Part shown: piece after piece, positions 24,804 to 34,481 of the stretch
Position numbering within the stretch: the stretch's first letter is position 1
Layout: each line of letters opens with the position of its first letter
Notes under the pieces: generated by a model
Database searches by the model: none
The model's input: only the letters and a program-made list of their open reading frames with translations
What the model was told of the DNA's origin: nothing
Program-made: the position numbers and the translations under genes
Source: DATFYM01 sp035315065
GTDB lineage: Bacteria > Acidobacteriota > Terriglobia > UBA7540
Assembly (NCBI GenBank): GCA_035315065.1
Contig: DATFYM010000094.1
Location: forward strand, 1 to 53,123
Reading direction: 5' to 3'
Length of the DNA: 53,123 bases

Positions 24804-27562
24804 GCGAAAAGAAACCACCGCAAAAGTGGTCACGCCGAAACTTCATCCGGACGGCGGCGTCGGCTGCGGCCGTGCTGGCTGTGCCCGGGTGTTCACGCCA
24901 GGAAAAGCCGGTGCTCACCACGTTCACGGGTGACTTCGACCCGTTGCGCACGTATCCCTATCGTGGCTGGGAGGACTTCTACCGCAAGATCTGGACGTGG
25001 GACAAGGTGGTGCGGTCGACGCACTCGGCGAACTGCACCGGCTCCTGTTCGTGGAAAGTGTATGTGCGCAACGGCGTCATGGTGCGCGAAGAGCAGGCGG
25101 CCGACTATCCCCGAATCAACACGGAGCTCCCCGACTACAATCCGCGTGGCTGCCAGAAGGGCGGGTGCTTCGTCGAATACGTCTACTCACCACAGAGACT
25201 GCGGTATCCCTTGATTCGCACGGGCGAGCGCGGCGAAGGGAAGTGGCGTCGCGCGAGCTGGGACGAAGCCCTGACCCTGGTGGCGGAAAAGCTGCTCGAC
25301 AATATCTACAACCATGGTCCCGACACCAACACGTTTTTCAGCGTGATCCCGGCGATGAGCCCGGTGAGTTTCTGCGCTGGCTCACGGCTGGCCCACTACA
25401 TCGGCGGCGTATTCCTGTCATTCTACGACTGGTATTGCGACTTGCCTCCCGGCGAGCCTTTGACCTGGGGAGTGCAGACGGAAGCTTGCGAGTGCGCGGA
25501 CTGGTTTAACTCCCAGTACATCATCCTGTGGGGATCGAATATTTCGCAGACGCGTATTCCCGACGCGCACTTCGCCTGGGAGGCCCGGTACAACGGCGCC
25601 AAGATCGTCTGCATCTCGCCCGATTACAACTCCAGCGCCGTCCACGCCGACCACTACATGCAGATCAATCCCGGCACGGATGGGATTCTCGCCTTAGGTG
25701 TCGCGAAACAGCTCATCGACCAAAATCTGATCGACGTTCCCTATGTCAAGGAGCAGACGGACCTGGCACTTCTGGTGGTGAACGAGTCAAAACGTTTTCT
25801 GCGCGAAACGGATCTGAAAGCGGGCGGCAAGGAAGACGTTTTCTACTTGTGGGACAGCAAGCAAAACAAGGCTGTGCCAACTCCTGGTTCCATGGGCTCA
25901 GGCGCAAAGACGCTTCAACTCGGTGGGGTTGATCCCGCGCTGACCGGCACCTTCGAGGTTCATCTCGCCAACGGCAAGACCGCGACCGTGACCACGGTGT
26001 TCGAACTGTTGAAGCAAGAGCTCGCGCCCTACACGCTCGAGGCCGTTGCCAAGCGGACTGGCCTGCCAGCGCACGAAATCGAACTCTTCGCCCACGAACT
26101 CGGCACCCGCAAGCCGGCGATGATCATCCACGGTGCGGGAACGAACCATTGGTTTCACAACGATCTGGTCAACCGGTCGTTCATTCTGCTGGTGGCGCTG
26201 ACCGGGAATGTGGGCAAGAACGGCGGCGGTTTCAACCACTACGTGGGGCAGGAACGGGTCTGGCCCGAGAAGGGCTTCTTTAAGCTCGCTTTTCCGGAGG
26301 ACCGCAAGAAGCAGCGGTTTCAGAACACCACTCTGTGGAGCTACGTTCACTCGTCCAGCAAAGATCCTCACCAGTACAACGGCAAGCCGGTGGAGTGGTA
26401 CATCCAGGAGTCGGTCAAGAACGGCTGGATGCCGCTTTGGCCGAAAGACGGCCGCAAACCGCGTGCCCTCATCGTTTGGCGCGCCAACTATCTGAACCAG
26501 GCGAAAGGAAACGAGATTCTGCTGTCATCGCTCTGGCGCGATCTCGACCTGATCGTAGACATCAACTATCGCATGGACACGACGGCGCTCTACTCCGACG
26601 TGGTGCTGCCCGCCGCTTCGTATTACGAGAAGGTGGACCTGAACACCACCGACTGCCACAGCTACATTCATCCCTTCGGCAAGGCTCTGCCTCCGCTATT
26701 CGAAAGCAAGACCGATTGGGACATCTTCCACGCCCTGGCGGAAAAGATCGCGGAGGTCGCCAAGAAGAAAAACCTCCAGCCCTTTATGGACAAGGCGTTC
26801 GAGTGGAATCGCGACTTCACCCTGCTTCCGCACCACTGGACGAGCCAGGGAACGCTCAACACCGACGAGCAGGCGGCGAACTTCATCCTTGCTAACGCCG
26901 AAGAAACCAAGGGCATGACTTACCAGCAGCTTCAGCAGAAGCCGCACCGGTTCATCGCCACCGATCCGGAATCCTGGAACAGCGACCTCGAGCCAGGCGT
27001 CGCCTACACGCCCTTCACGCACCAGGTCGCCAAGAAGCGCCCGTGGCGAACGCTGACCGGGCGCCAGCAGTTCTACATCGATCATCCCTGGTATATCGAG
27101 CTGGGCGAGGCGCTGCCCACCTTCAAGGAGCCGATCCCGGAGAAATACCCGCTTTATTGGAACACGCCGCACGGGCGCTGGTCGATTCACTCCACCTGGC
27201 GCGACCATCGCGCCTTGCTGCGGTTGCAGCGCGGGCTGCCCATTGTCTACATGCATCCGGAGGACGCGCGCCACCGCGGGCTGCAAGACAACGATTGGGT
27301 GAAGATCTACAACGACGTTGGCCACTGCGTCTGCCGCCTGCAGATTCTGCCCGGCGAGAAACCGGGGCGCGTGACCATGTACCATGGCTGGGAGAAATTC
27401 CTGGGTTTCCAGGAGGGCGGCTGGCAGTCGCTCACCTATATCAAGATCAACCCCACACAACTGATCGGCAAATACGGACACGTCAACTTCCGCCTGAACT
27501 ATTGGGGACCCACGGGTAACAACCGCGATATCAAGGTGGAAATCGTGAAGGCCAAAGTCTAG
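24800..27562 (+). CDS. NarG-like type II DMSO-reductase family catalytic subunit (Tat-exported)
   Basis: 920 residues from ATG 24800, overlapping the cytochrome stop by 4 bp. Twin-arginine signal SRRNFIR at 11-17 and a possible lipobox ending at Cys31 (VPGC) place it outside the membrane. FS0 cluster ligands are His75, Cys79, Cys83 and Cys118, the same spacing as NarG. The molybdenum ligand is Asp210 in FYDWYCDLPPGEP, a NarG-type motif. About 920 residues fits extracytoplasmic members (selenate, chlorate and similar reductases) better than the ~1250 of cytoplasmic NarG. Electrons come from the NarH-like subunit. Substrate undecided: nitrate, chlorate, selenate, or reverse nitrite oxidation are all chemically possible in this family. 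Confidence 0.88.
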   Translation: MSEKKPPQKWSRRNFIRTAASAAAVLAVPGCSRQEKPVLTTFTGDFDPLRTYPYRGWEDFYRKIWTWDKVVRSTHSANCTGSCSWKVYVRNGVMVREEQAADYPRINTELPDYNPRGCQKGGCFVEYVYSPQRLRYPLIRTGERGEGKWRRASWDEALTLVAEKLLDNIYNHGPDTNTFFSVIPAMSPVSFCAGSRLAHYIGGVFLSFYDWYCDLPPGEPLTWGVQTEACECADWFNSQYIILWGSNISQTRIPDAHFAWEARYNGAKIVCISPDYNSSAVHADHYMQINPGTDGILALGVAKQLIDQNLIDVPYVKEQTDLALLVVNESKRFLRETDLKAGGKEDVFYLWDSKQNKAVPTPGSMGSGAKTLQLGGVDPALTGTFEVHLANGKTATVTTVFELLKQELAPYTLEAVAKRTGLPAHEIELFAHELGTRKPAMIIHGAGTNHWFHNDLVNRSFILLVALTGNVGKNGGGFNHYVGQERVWPEKGFFKLAFPEDRKKQRFQNTTLWSYVHSSSKDPHQYNGKPVEWYIQESVKNGWMPLWPKDGRKPRALIVWRANYLNQAKGNEILLSSLWRDLDLIVDINYRMDTTALYSDVVLPAASYYEKVDLNTTDCHSYIHPFGKALPPLFESKTDWDIFHALAEKIAEVAKKKNLQPFMDKAFEWNRDFTLLPHHWTSQGTLNTDEQAANFILANAEETKGMTYQQLQQKPHRFIATDPESWNSDLEPGVAYTPFTHQVAKKRPWRTLTGRQQFYIDHPWYIELGEALPTFKEPIPEKYPLYWNTPHGRWSIHSTWRDHRALLRLQRGLPIVYMHPEDARHRGLQDNDWVKIYNDVGHCVCRLQILPGEKPGRVTMYHGWEKFLGFQEGGWQSLTYIKINPTQLIGKYGHVNFRLNYWGPTGNNRDIKVEIVKAKV

Positions 27563-27570
27563 GAGCAGCC

Positions 27571-28572
<1,002 letters not shown>

Positions 28573-28581
28573 GAGACCACC

Positions 28582-29313
28582 ATGCAAATCCCGCGATGGA
28601 TCCTGGCATTGACGGTAGCGGTGACCGCATGCTCACCGGGCGTCGCAGAGACCGCCGCGAACCCGGTGGCGGGAACGAGCTTGCCGGTAGCGTCTGTCAG
28701 CGCCAGTGAAGACGCAATTCTGCGTGGCGGAAACGCCCGCTGGAGCCAGGTTGCCGCAAAGAAAATCTCGCTCAACCGCACACCGCCCCTGTTCGATACG
28801 GACGAACCCGCCACGCTGGAAATCCCCACCGCCGACGTCCGCCTGCTGCGCGCGGGCGGCAAGCTTTACGTGCAACTGAGCTGGGACGACGCCACTCGCG
28901 ACACCGCCACTTTGCCGACGGTTCCTGGCACTCCTCCCGAGCAGCGTTTCCGCAAGGTCCCCACGGAAGCGGACGACCGGTTCTTCGATGCCGCCGCCGT
29001 GATGGTGCCGGTCCACCCCGGATCACCCGTCAACCCCTCGCTGCAAATGGGCGACCCCGGACACCCGGTACACATCTACTACTGGAACTCGGCGCGGGGC
29101 GCGATGCTGATGGAGGCTGCGGGCCGCGCTACCACGCGGCGGACGGGGCAGAGCTTCCCGGTGGACGCCGCCTATCAAAACCGCCAGTGGGTGGTCACTT
29201 TTGAGATGGCCGATCAGCCTGCCGGCACTCCTCTCGCCTTTGCCATCTGGAACGGAAGCCAGCAGGATCGCGACGGGCGCAAATACTTTTCCGTCTGGTA
29301 CACAGTGGAGTGA
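28582..29313 (+). CDS. Heme b gamma subunit, ethylbenzene-dehydrogenase type
   Basis: 243 residues. The N-terminal signal ends in VTAC (Cys17), a good lipobox. The body is the beta-sandwich heme-binding domain of EbdC/SerC/ClrC/DdhC subunits: LYVQLSWDDAT near 95, Met156 in SLQMGDPGHPVHIYYW and Lys234 in DGRKYFSVWY, which match the Met/Lys axial heme ligands known from ethylbenzene dehydrogenase. This soluble, outward-facing gamma subunit is what distinguishes the enzyme from NarGHI with its membrane NarI, and there is no NarI in the cluster. Confidence 0.88.
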   Translation: MQIPRWILALTVAVTACSPGVAETAANPVAGTSLPVASVSASEDAILRGGNARWSQVAAKKISLNRTPPLFDTDEPATLEIPTADVRLLRAGGKLYVQLSWDDATRDTATLPTVPGTPPEQRFRKVPTEADDRFFDAAAVMVPVHPGSPVNPSLQMGDPGHPVHIYYWNSARGAMLMEAAGRATTRRTGQSFPVDAAYQNRQWVVTFEMADQPAGTPLAFAIWNGSQQDRDGRKYFSVWYTVE

Positions 29314-29317
29314 ACTG

Positions 29318-29947
29318 GTGAACACGACTATCGAGCCGCAACCGACTCACGAGGCCTTCCGGTGGGACCAAACCGACCTCTATCGCTTCTTTGCGTTTGC
29401 TTTCGGCCCACCCACCGAGGAGCGTCATCGTTGGTTCGCACAGGCGGGCGTAACCGCTGCCCTGGCCGGGCTATGGCACAAGATTTCGCCGCAAAACAAG
29501 TTTCCCGGTTTCGAGTGGTTTTGCGACTATGCGAGCTATGAGGCGGCGTACATCGCGATGTTTGATGTGGGCGTTCCCGAACCGCCGGTTCCCTTATTTG
29601 AGTCCGCGCACGAGAACAGCCGGCCAGCACAGGAACTGGTTCTTGAGAACACTTACTTTTACGACGTCTTCGGGCTGCGCGTGGACCCGGCGCTCGCGGT
29701 TCCGGATCACCTGGTGACGCAGCTTGAGTTCCTCTCTGCGGTGTCATTCGCCCAGGACCATGCCGGCGCAGAAGCGCAGCGGCGTGACCTCGCACTGCTT
29801 GAGCATGACTTCCTGGAAAGGCATTTGTTGAGCTGGACAACCAGGGCGGAAGAAAAACTACGTAACTGTCCGTTCCCTGCTTTTCGAGTTCTCTTCTCTC
29901 TCCTGACCCGCCTGTTACGCCAGCGCCACCAGGTTTCGTCCATGTAG
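29318..29947 (+). CDS. TorD/NarJ-type molybdoenzyme chaperone
   Basis: 209 residues from the GTG at 29318 with GGAG upstream, 4 bp after the gamma-subunit stop. All-alpha cytoplasmic protein with RFFAFAFGPPTEERHRWF near the N-terminus and PVPLFESAHENSRP followed by ENTYFYDVFGL, typical of the chaperones serving type II DMSO-reductase family enzymes. It would bind the catalytic subunit until cofactor insertion is complete and before Tat export. Last gene of the tightly packed cluster. Confidence 0.85.
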   Translation: MNTTIEPQPTHEAFRWDQTDLYRFFAFAFGPPTEERHRWFAQAGVTAALAGLWHKISPQNKFPGFEWFCDYASYEAAYIAMFDVGVPEPPVPLFESAHENSRPAQELVLENTYFYDVFGLRVDPALAVPDHLVTQLEFLSAVSFAQDHAGAEAQRRDLALLEHDFLERHLLSWTTRAEEKLRNCPFPAFRVLFSLLTRLLRQRHQVSSM

Positions 29948-30232
29948 GTCCTTTCTCAGCTCGCTTCGAGACCTGCCCCAAAAGGGACTTATCAATGCCG
30001 AACGATGGCGGGCTCGGAAAGCACTCGTCGACTCTGGCGCGCAAGGTTAGCTCTCGGTTCCGGTCTCCGCTCTCGCTGGTATTGGAGACCCAATGTTGGC
30101 GGGAGGCGGATTGTTGTGTTTGTATCGGGCGAAAGCGGACCAATCCAGACAGGATTGTTCTCCTGGGGAGAGGGCCTCCCCGGAAACCAGGACAACTGCG
30201 CTTTGAAAGCTCACATCGGATAGAATACTGGG

Positions 30233-30937
30233 ATGCAGGACACAGCAGTCAACACAGCGCAAGTTCTCGCACAAGCTCCCATATTTTCCGGTCTCTCGGA
30301 AGACGAACTCCGCTTCATGGTCCAGCGCGCTGTGTCGCGTCACTTTTCCCCTGGTGAAATTGTCTTTGGTGAGGGCGATCCTTGTTCAGGACTGTACGTG
30401 GTCGCGGCGGGGCACCTGCGCATTTACAAAAGTTCGGCGGCGGGGCGGGAACAGGTGTTGAGCATCGACGGGCCGGGCAGTTCCATTGCTGAGGTGCCAG
30501 TTTTCGATGGTGGAAACTACCCGGCTTCCGCCGCGGCCGTTGACCGCGCCACCCTCTTGTTCATCAGCAAGCAGGACTTTCAGGCCCTTTGCCTCGCACA
30601 CCCCCAAGTTGCTCTCAAGGTGCTTCGAGTAGTTGGGGCGCGTCTTCGCCAGCTCGTGGGGATTATCGAAGAGCTCTCGTTCACCACCGTTCGTCACCGG
30701 CTCGCGTCCCTTTTATTGCGCCTGGCGCAGAAGGAGGGCCAAAGGACCACGGAAGGTGTGGAAGTGAAGCTGCCCGCCAACAACCAGGAGTTAGCATCGC
30801 AGATCGGCACCGTGCGCGAGCTGGTGTCGCGAAACCTCTCGCGATTTCAAGCGGAAGGCTTGCTGAGGATTGATGGGCGCAGCGTGATCATCCGCGATCT
30901 GGAAGGCCTGGAAGCCGCCGTCGAGTCGTCCGCCTGA
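30233..30937 (+). CDS. Crp/Fnr-family transcription regulator (Dnr-like)
   Basis: 234 residues: N-terminal cyclic-nucleotide-type beta-roll (FSPGEIVFGEGDPCSGLYVVAAGHLRI), long dimer helix, and C-terminal winged helix-turn-helix (ELASQIGTVRELVSRNLSRF). The recognition helix has the E-x2-S-R spacing of FNR-type readers of a TGA half-site, compatible with the GTGAC palindromes seen here. It lacks the N-terminal cysteine cluster of oxygen-sensing FNR, so it is more likely a Dnr/Nnr-like or effector-binding member. The -10-like TAGAAT at 30221-30226 lies so close that the mRNA may be leaderless. The gap 29948-30232 before it shows no other gene. Confidence 0.88.
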   Translation: MQDTAVNTAQVLAQAPIFSGLSEDELRFMVQRAVSRHFSPGEIVFGEGDPCSGLYVVAAGHLRIYKSSAAGREQVLSIDGPGSSIAEVPVFDGGNYPASAAAVDRATLLFISKQDFQALCLAHPQVALKVLRVVGARLRQLVGIIEELSFTTVRHRLASLLLRLAQKEGQRTTEGVEVKLPANNQELASQIGTVRELVSRNLSRFQAEGLLRIDGRSVIIRDLEGLEAAVESSA

Positions 30938-31018
30938 CCTTAATTCCACCTGAGCCCTGCCATACCTTCTCCCTTTGTCAACCCTGCTCGGCGGTTAGGG
31001 AACGCTTTGGTGATCTCC

Positions 31019-31058
31019 GTGACAAAAGTCATCGCCACCCCATCGTGGGCCAGATAAT
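31019..31058 (+). promoter_or_regulatory. RIC promoter: Crp/Fnr-type operator plus -10
   Basis: GTGAC-AAAA-GTCAT at 31019-31032, followed by GATAAT at 31053-31058. The operator centre is 27.5 bp from the hexamer, the same as for operator 2 at the respiratory cluster, consistent with class II activation around -40. Confidence 0.65.
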
Positions 31059-31111
31059 CTCAAACTGTTAAATGCGGCGGAGCCATGACGGCTGCCGCTG
31101 GGAGGATGACG

Positions 31112-31837
31112 ATGAGTATTTCTGCCGAAAAGACAGTGCGGGAATTAGCCCTGGAGAATCCGGCTGCCACCCGCGTTTTTGAGAAGCTGGGGATTGATTA
31201 CTGCTGCGGGGGCAGCCAGTCGCTTGAAGAAGCTTGCCGCGCTGCCAACCTGCCAATCGGCGACGTGGTAGGTTCCCTGAAAGCGGCGGAGCAGGCCGTG
31301 CCGGCGGCCCGCCCCAACCGAGATTGGCAAGAGGAGCCGTTAGCCGATCTCATCGCCCACATCCAGAGCACTCATCATAAGTACGTGCGTGAGGAGCTTG
31401 CGCGCCTGGAACCGTTATTCGAGAAGGTCTGTTCGGTCCACGGGAAGAACCACTCCGAATTGCTTGCGATGCATGCGACCTTTCAGGGTCTGGCCGAAGA
31501 GCTGACCATGCACATGATGAAAGAAGAGAGGGTCCTGTTCCCGTACATCGCTCGCATGGAAGAATCCGTCATTCAGAAAGAGCCTGTTCTGCCGGCTCCG
31601 TTCGGGAGCGTACAGAATCCGGTGGCGATGATGATCCACGAGCACGACTCCGCCGGTAACGCACTGCGCGCCCTTCGCGAGTCCAGCGACGGCTACAGCG
31701 CTCCGCCCGATGCCTGCGTCAGCTTCCGCACGCTCTATCAGGCCCTGGCAGCATTCGAGGCTGACCTGCACCAGCACATCCATCTGGAGAACAATATCCT
31801 GTTTCCGCGCGCGGTGGCGCTGGAGCAAGGAAACTGA
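31112..31837 (+). CDS. ric: Di-iron iron-sulfur cluster repair protein (RIC/YtfE/ScdA)
   Basis: 241 residues from ATG 31112, six bases after GGGAGG. The N-terminal ScdA domain has the DYCCGG motif (KLGIDYCCGGSQSLEEAC); the C-terminal hemerythrin-like helical bundle has the iron-ligand histidines (HIQSTHHKYV, HMMKEERVLFPYI, MIHEHDSAG, HQHIHLENNILFPR). RIC proteins restore Fe-S clusters damaged by nitric oxide or oxidative stress. Placement behind the Dnr-like regulator with a matching operator points to nitrosative stress linked to the respiratory cluster. Confidence 0.92.
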   Translation: MSISAEKTVRELALENPAATRVFEKLGIDYCCGGSQSLEEACRAANLPIGDVVGSLKAAEQAVPAARPNRDWQEEPLADLIAHIQSTHHKYVREELARLEPLFEKVCSVHGKNHSELLAMHATFQGLAEELTMHMMKEERVLFPYIARMEESVIQKEPVLPAPFGSVQNPVAMMIHEHDSAGNALRALRESSDGYSAPPDACVSFRTLYQALAAFEADLHQHIHLENNILFPRAVALEQGN

Positions 31838-31848
31838 GAGAGGACACG

Positions 31849-32441
31849 ATGTCCGCGCTTCCGACACCAATCGAGGCGGTCGTCGGCCGCCCGCCGGCAC
31901 CAATTACAGTGCGGTTCTGAAGGAGAATCCACTGCGGCTGGCTATCACCGCCTCAGGCCTCGACAAGTCGGCCCTGGCCGCCCCGCACGTGCTCGAGATC
32001 GACGGAGACGGTAAGGTCCTGAGAGGCTTGGGGCGACCCTCGGACGAGACCCGGTTACACCTGGCCATCATTCGCGCGCGGGGCGTGCGGGCCGTCCTGC
32101 ACACCCACTCCGTCTGGAGCACGCTTCTTTCCGAAGGCCACTGCGCGCAAGCGGGTCTGACCATTGAAGGCTACGAAATGCTGAAAGGTCTGGAGGGCGT
32201 CACGACGCACGAGCACCGCGAGTGGTTGCCCATCCTCGATAATTCTCAGGACCTCGTAAGGCTGGCCGATGTCGTCGAGTCGATTCTCGCTGCCCACCCG
32301 TGCACCCACGGCTTTCTGCTTTGCGGCCATGGACTGTACACTTGGGGTGACAGCTTGACCCAGGCCAAGCGCCACGTGGAGATTCTGGAGTTCCTGCTGG
32401 AAGTAGTGGGACGAAAGGGATTTGGAATGAGGCAACGATGA
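31849..32441 (+). pseudogene. mtnB: MtnB-like class II aldolase (methylthioribulose-1-phosphate dehydratase), 5' frame broken
   Basis: From about 31896 to the TGA at 32439-32441 the frame reads a good MtnB: RLAITASGLDKSAL, the metal-binding HTHSVWSTLL, IEGYEMLKGLEG, THEHREWLPILDNSQD and CGHGLYTWGDSLTQAKRHVEILEFLLEV. No ATG, GTG or TTG is available in that frame after the RIC stop. The natural-looking start (ATG 31849, MSALPTPIEA) is in another frame and stops after 23 codons. About a dozen residues of the usual N-terminus (the ARGW..SGN-type loop) seem lost in a frame-changing deletion near 31880-31895. MtnB works in methionine salvage, but no other mtn gene is here. It could instead be a sequencing error. 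Confidence 0.6.
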
Positions 32442-32563
32442 ATGGGGGATGATAAGCAGGACTGAAGATTCATGATCTGTCATGAAGCCATCACTAAAGG
32501 TTAATAGCCTAGCAATGTTGTGATTACCCAAAGAAAGCCTTCGCCGCCGACGGTAAGCCAAGG

Positions 32564-33496
32564 TCACTGAGGCGGGGCGGCGGCGGGCTCCGGCTGGCTC
32601 CACTCGGCAGGCGCGGCGCTGGCGTCGAATTGCTTTTCGAGCGAGTCCAGGTCCTGCTTCGCCTTTTCGGTGGCGGCGCGCTTCATTCCTATCTCTTCCT
32701 GCTTGGCCGCGATCGCTTGCGCCAGTTGTGCCTGCGAGGTCGGATTCAGTTCCTGCGCCTGGCGCGTCTGGAGCAGGCTCAACTCGTCCTCGGCCAACTG
32801 CTGCTCCTCCTGAGCGCGGGCCAGAGTCTCGCGGGCAGTCTGGAAGCGCTGCTGCCAGTACTCTCGCGTTCCCGCCTTGGGAAGTTTCTCGGCCGCCGCG
32901 CTCTCCGATGAACTGCCAGGTGCACCGGCGCCACCGGTGGCCGTCAGCCAGCTTGTATCGCCGCCCTCGCGCAGCACCTGCGCCTGCAAATCCGAGATGG
33001 CCTGCTGGTCGTCGGCCACCTGCTGCGTCTTCTCTTTCACTTCCTGGGTCAGGTTGTTGATGTCCGTGCGGAAGGTCTCCTGCTGAAGCGTCTCGTTGGG
33101 GTTGAAAGAGAATTGGACTTGAGCGAGGTTGAGCTTCTGCTGGAGTACCGCCAGCTCGCGCTGATGCAAGTTCAGGCTCGCACTCAGCTTCTGGAACTCA
33201 TCACGGGCTTCCTGCTTCTGTTTGGCGAGCGCCTGGTCGGCCTCGGTTACGCCCGCGGCCTCTTCGCTCGCGGGAGGACCGATCACGCTGATGCCTCCGG
33301 AAGTGGGCAAGCTGTCGTTGGTGAAGACCTTGACGGGTTTCCGACTTTTCTGGGCGCGGTCAGCTTTGGCCTTGCGGGCTACGTCGGCGAGGGACTCGCC
33401 AGAGGAGTTGGAGGTGGACGCCTGATCTTGCGGCAGGGCAGCAGCCGAGCTGGTCGCGAGGAATGCTACGGCGAGGATCGTCGGCACATGCTTCAT
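32564..33496 (-). CDS. Secreted coiled-coil protein of unknown function
   Basis: 310 residues. Signal peptide MKHVPTILAVAFLATSSAAA with cleavage near ALPQD, then a Ser-rich linker, SLADVARKAKADRAQKSRKP and KVFTNDSLP, and a long heptad-rich region (about 85-175 and 205-295) heavy in Gln, Glu, Lys and Ala. The C-terminus is proline/alanine-rich. I do not recognise a catalytic domain. The block ending in VFTNDSLP is one I associate with secreted Acidobacteria proteins; this is recollection, not a search. A structural or envelope role would fit the coiled coil. Stand-alone gene, ATG start. Confidence 0.8.
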   Translation of the reverse strand: MKHVPTILAVAFLATSSAAALPQDQASTSNSSGESLADVARKAKADRAQKSRKPVKVFTNDSLPTSGGISVIGPPASEEAAGVTEADQALAKQKQEARDEFQKLSASLNLHQRELAVLQQKLNLAQVQFSFNPNETLQQETFRTDINNLTQEVKEKTQQVADDQQAISDLQAQVLREGGDTSWLTATGGAGAPGSSSESAAAEKLPKAGTREYWQQRFQTARETLARAQEEQQLAEDELSLLQTRQAQELNPTSQAQLAQAIAAKQEEIGMKRAATEKAKQDLDSLEKQFDASAAPAEWSQPEPAAAPPQ

Positions 33497-34481
33497 GGCT
33501 TTTCCCTAGAAACTCGATTCCGAAACTCGAAACTGGAAATTCGAAACTCGCCCTGAGATCCCGCTTGATTAGCCAAGTGCCAAGGCTTCGCGGACACGCT
33601 TTATCGTCAGCCTCTGGAGGGCGGCCGTCCGCCATTCAAAGCTTGACCCGAGCCATGCGGCTTCATTTTCTTTTTGCGCCTCTTTGCAAAAAATGGAAGC
33701 ATTTTTGTAGGATTCTACTCGGAACAAAACAGGCTCCTCGCCAGTGAAACTCGTGGACTGCGCAATTTATCCCGACGGTCTGACCAGCTCCCATAGTTTT
33801 CAGTGACATAATGACCTTTCGTACGTTAAGTCATCCAGTTTCAATCACATGGTGGCTTAAATGGGTTCGGTCCAGAAACCCAACCCAAGATGTCCTTTGA
33901 TATCAATAAAGATTATCGAGAATTTGGGTTCGGTCCGGCAAAATCAATGATCGTCCCTCCTCGCTGACGGCCGTTGTGTCGACGTCCCATTGACGATTGC
34001 CAACTGAAAAGAGGGCCCGTTGGCATAGGACCCACAAAGTCCCTCGATCGGCCTTTCTTCCCTGGTCAGGTTCTTGCTTAATTCTATCTGATGTATCACA
34101 TCGGTAAGTATCCCGATGGGCCATCGCCCGGGGTCTGGGCCTCCTAAACCCCAGCGGTCATATCGCCTGAGCAGTCTGGGCGGTCGGCCGACCTCACTTC
34201 GCTCCGACACAAACCAAGCGTATCAAGAGATTATCGAAAAGTCAAGTTCTTCTTTGGGTAGCGCGGACGTCCCGCCCGCACTTCCTTTCTTTCCGCTCGG
34301 ACCCGCTGCGTTGACGGCTGCATCTGAGGTTACGCCAAGAGCGGGCGAGACGCTCGCGCTACAAAAGCGGTATAATTAAAGGGCCGGTAGGCCTTTGGCG
34401 GGTGGGTCGGAGTCAGGGTGCGGGTTAGGGCACCGTTGCCGATGCCGCGCCCGCTAGGGCCCGTTGGGCAAGGAGATCACG
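33497..34481. other. Long non-coding gap with repeat remnants
   Basis: About 985 bp without a convincing gene on either strand. It contains a direct repeat of GGGTTCGGTCC at 33865-33875 and 33926-33936, a pair of inverted arms at 34258-34279 and 34341-34362 (19 of 22 complementary, GTAGCGCG...CCCGC type), and a -10-like TATAAT at 34371-34376. The base composition between 33640 and 33960 is AT-richer than the flanks. It could be a relic of an insertion. Confidence 0.5.
34371..34376 (+). promoter_or_regulatory. Likely -10 element upstream of rocD
   Basis: A consensus TATAAT about 105 bp before the rocD start, just outside the right arm of the 34258-34362 palindrome. No good -35 hexamer is visible at the right distance. 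Confidence 0.4.

Noticed and set aside
24800..27562. Firm call as nitrite oxidoreductase or as nitrate reductase
   Set aside because: The motifs are shared across the type II family. Length and subunit composition favour extracytoplasmic reductases, but the substrate cannot be read from the sequence.
29995..30357. Small open frames between the chaperone and the Crp/Fnr gene
   Set aside because: They overlap the regulator start out of frame and have neither ribosome sites nor recognisable sequence.
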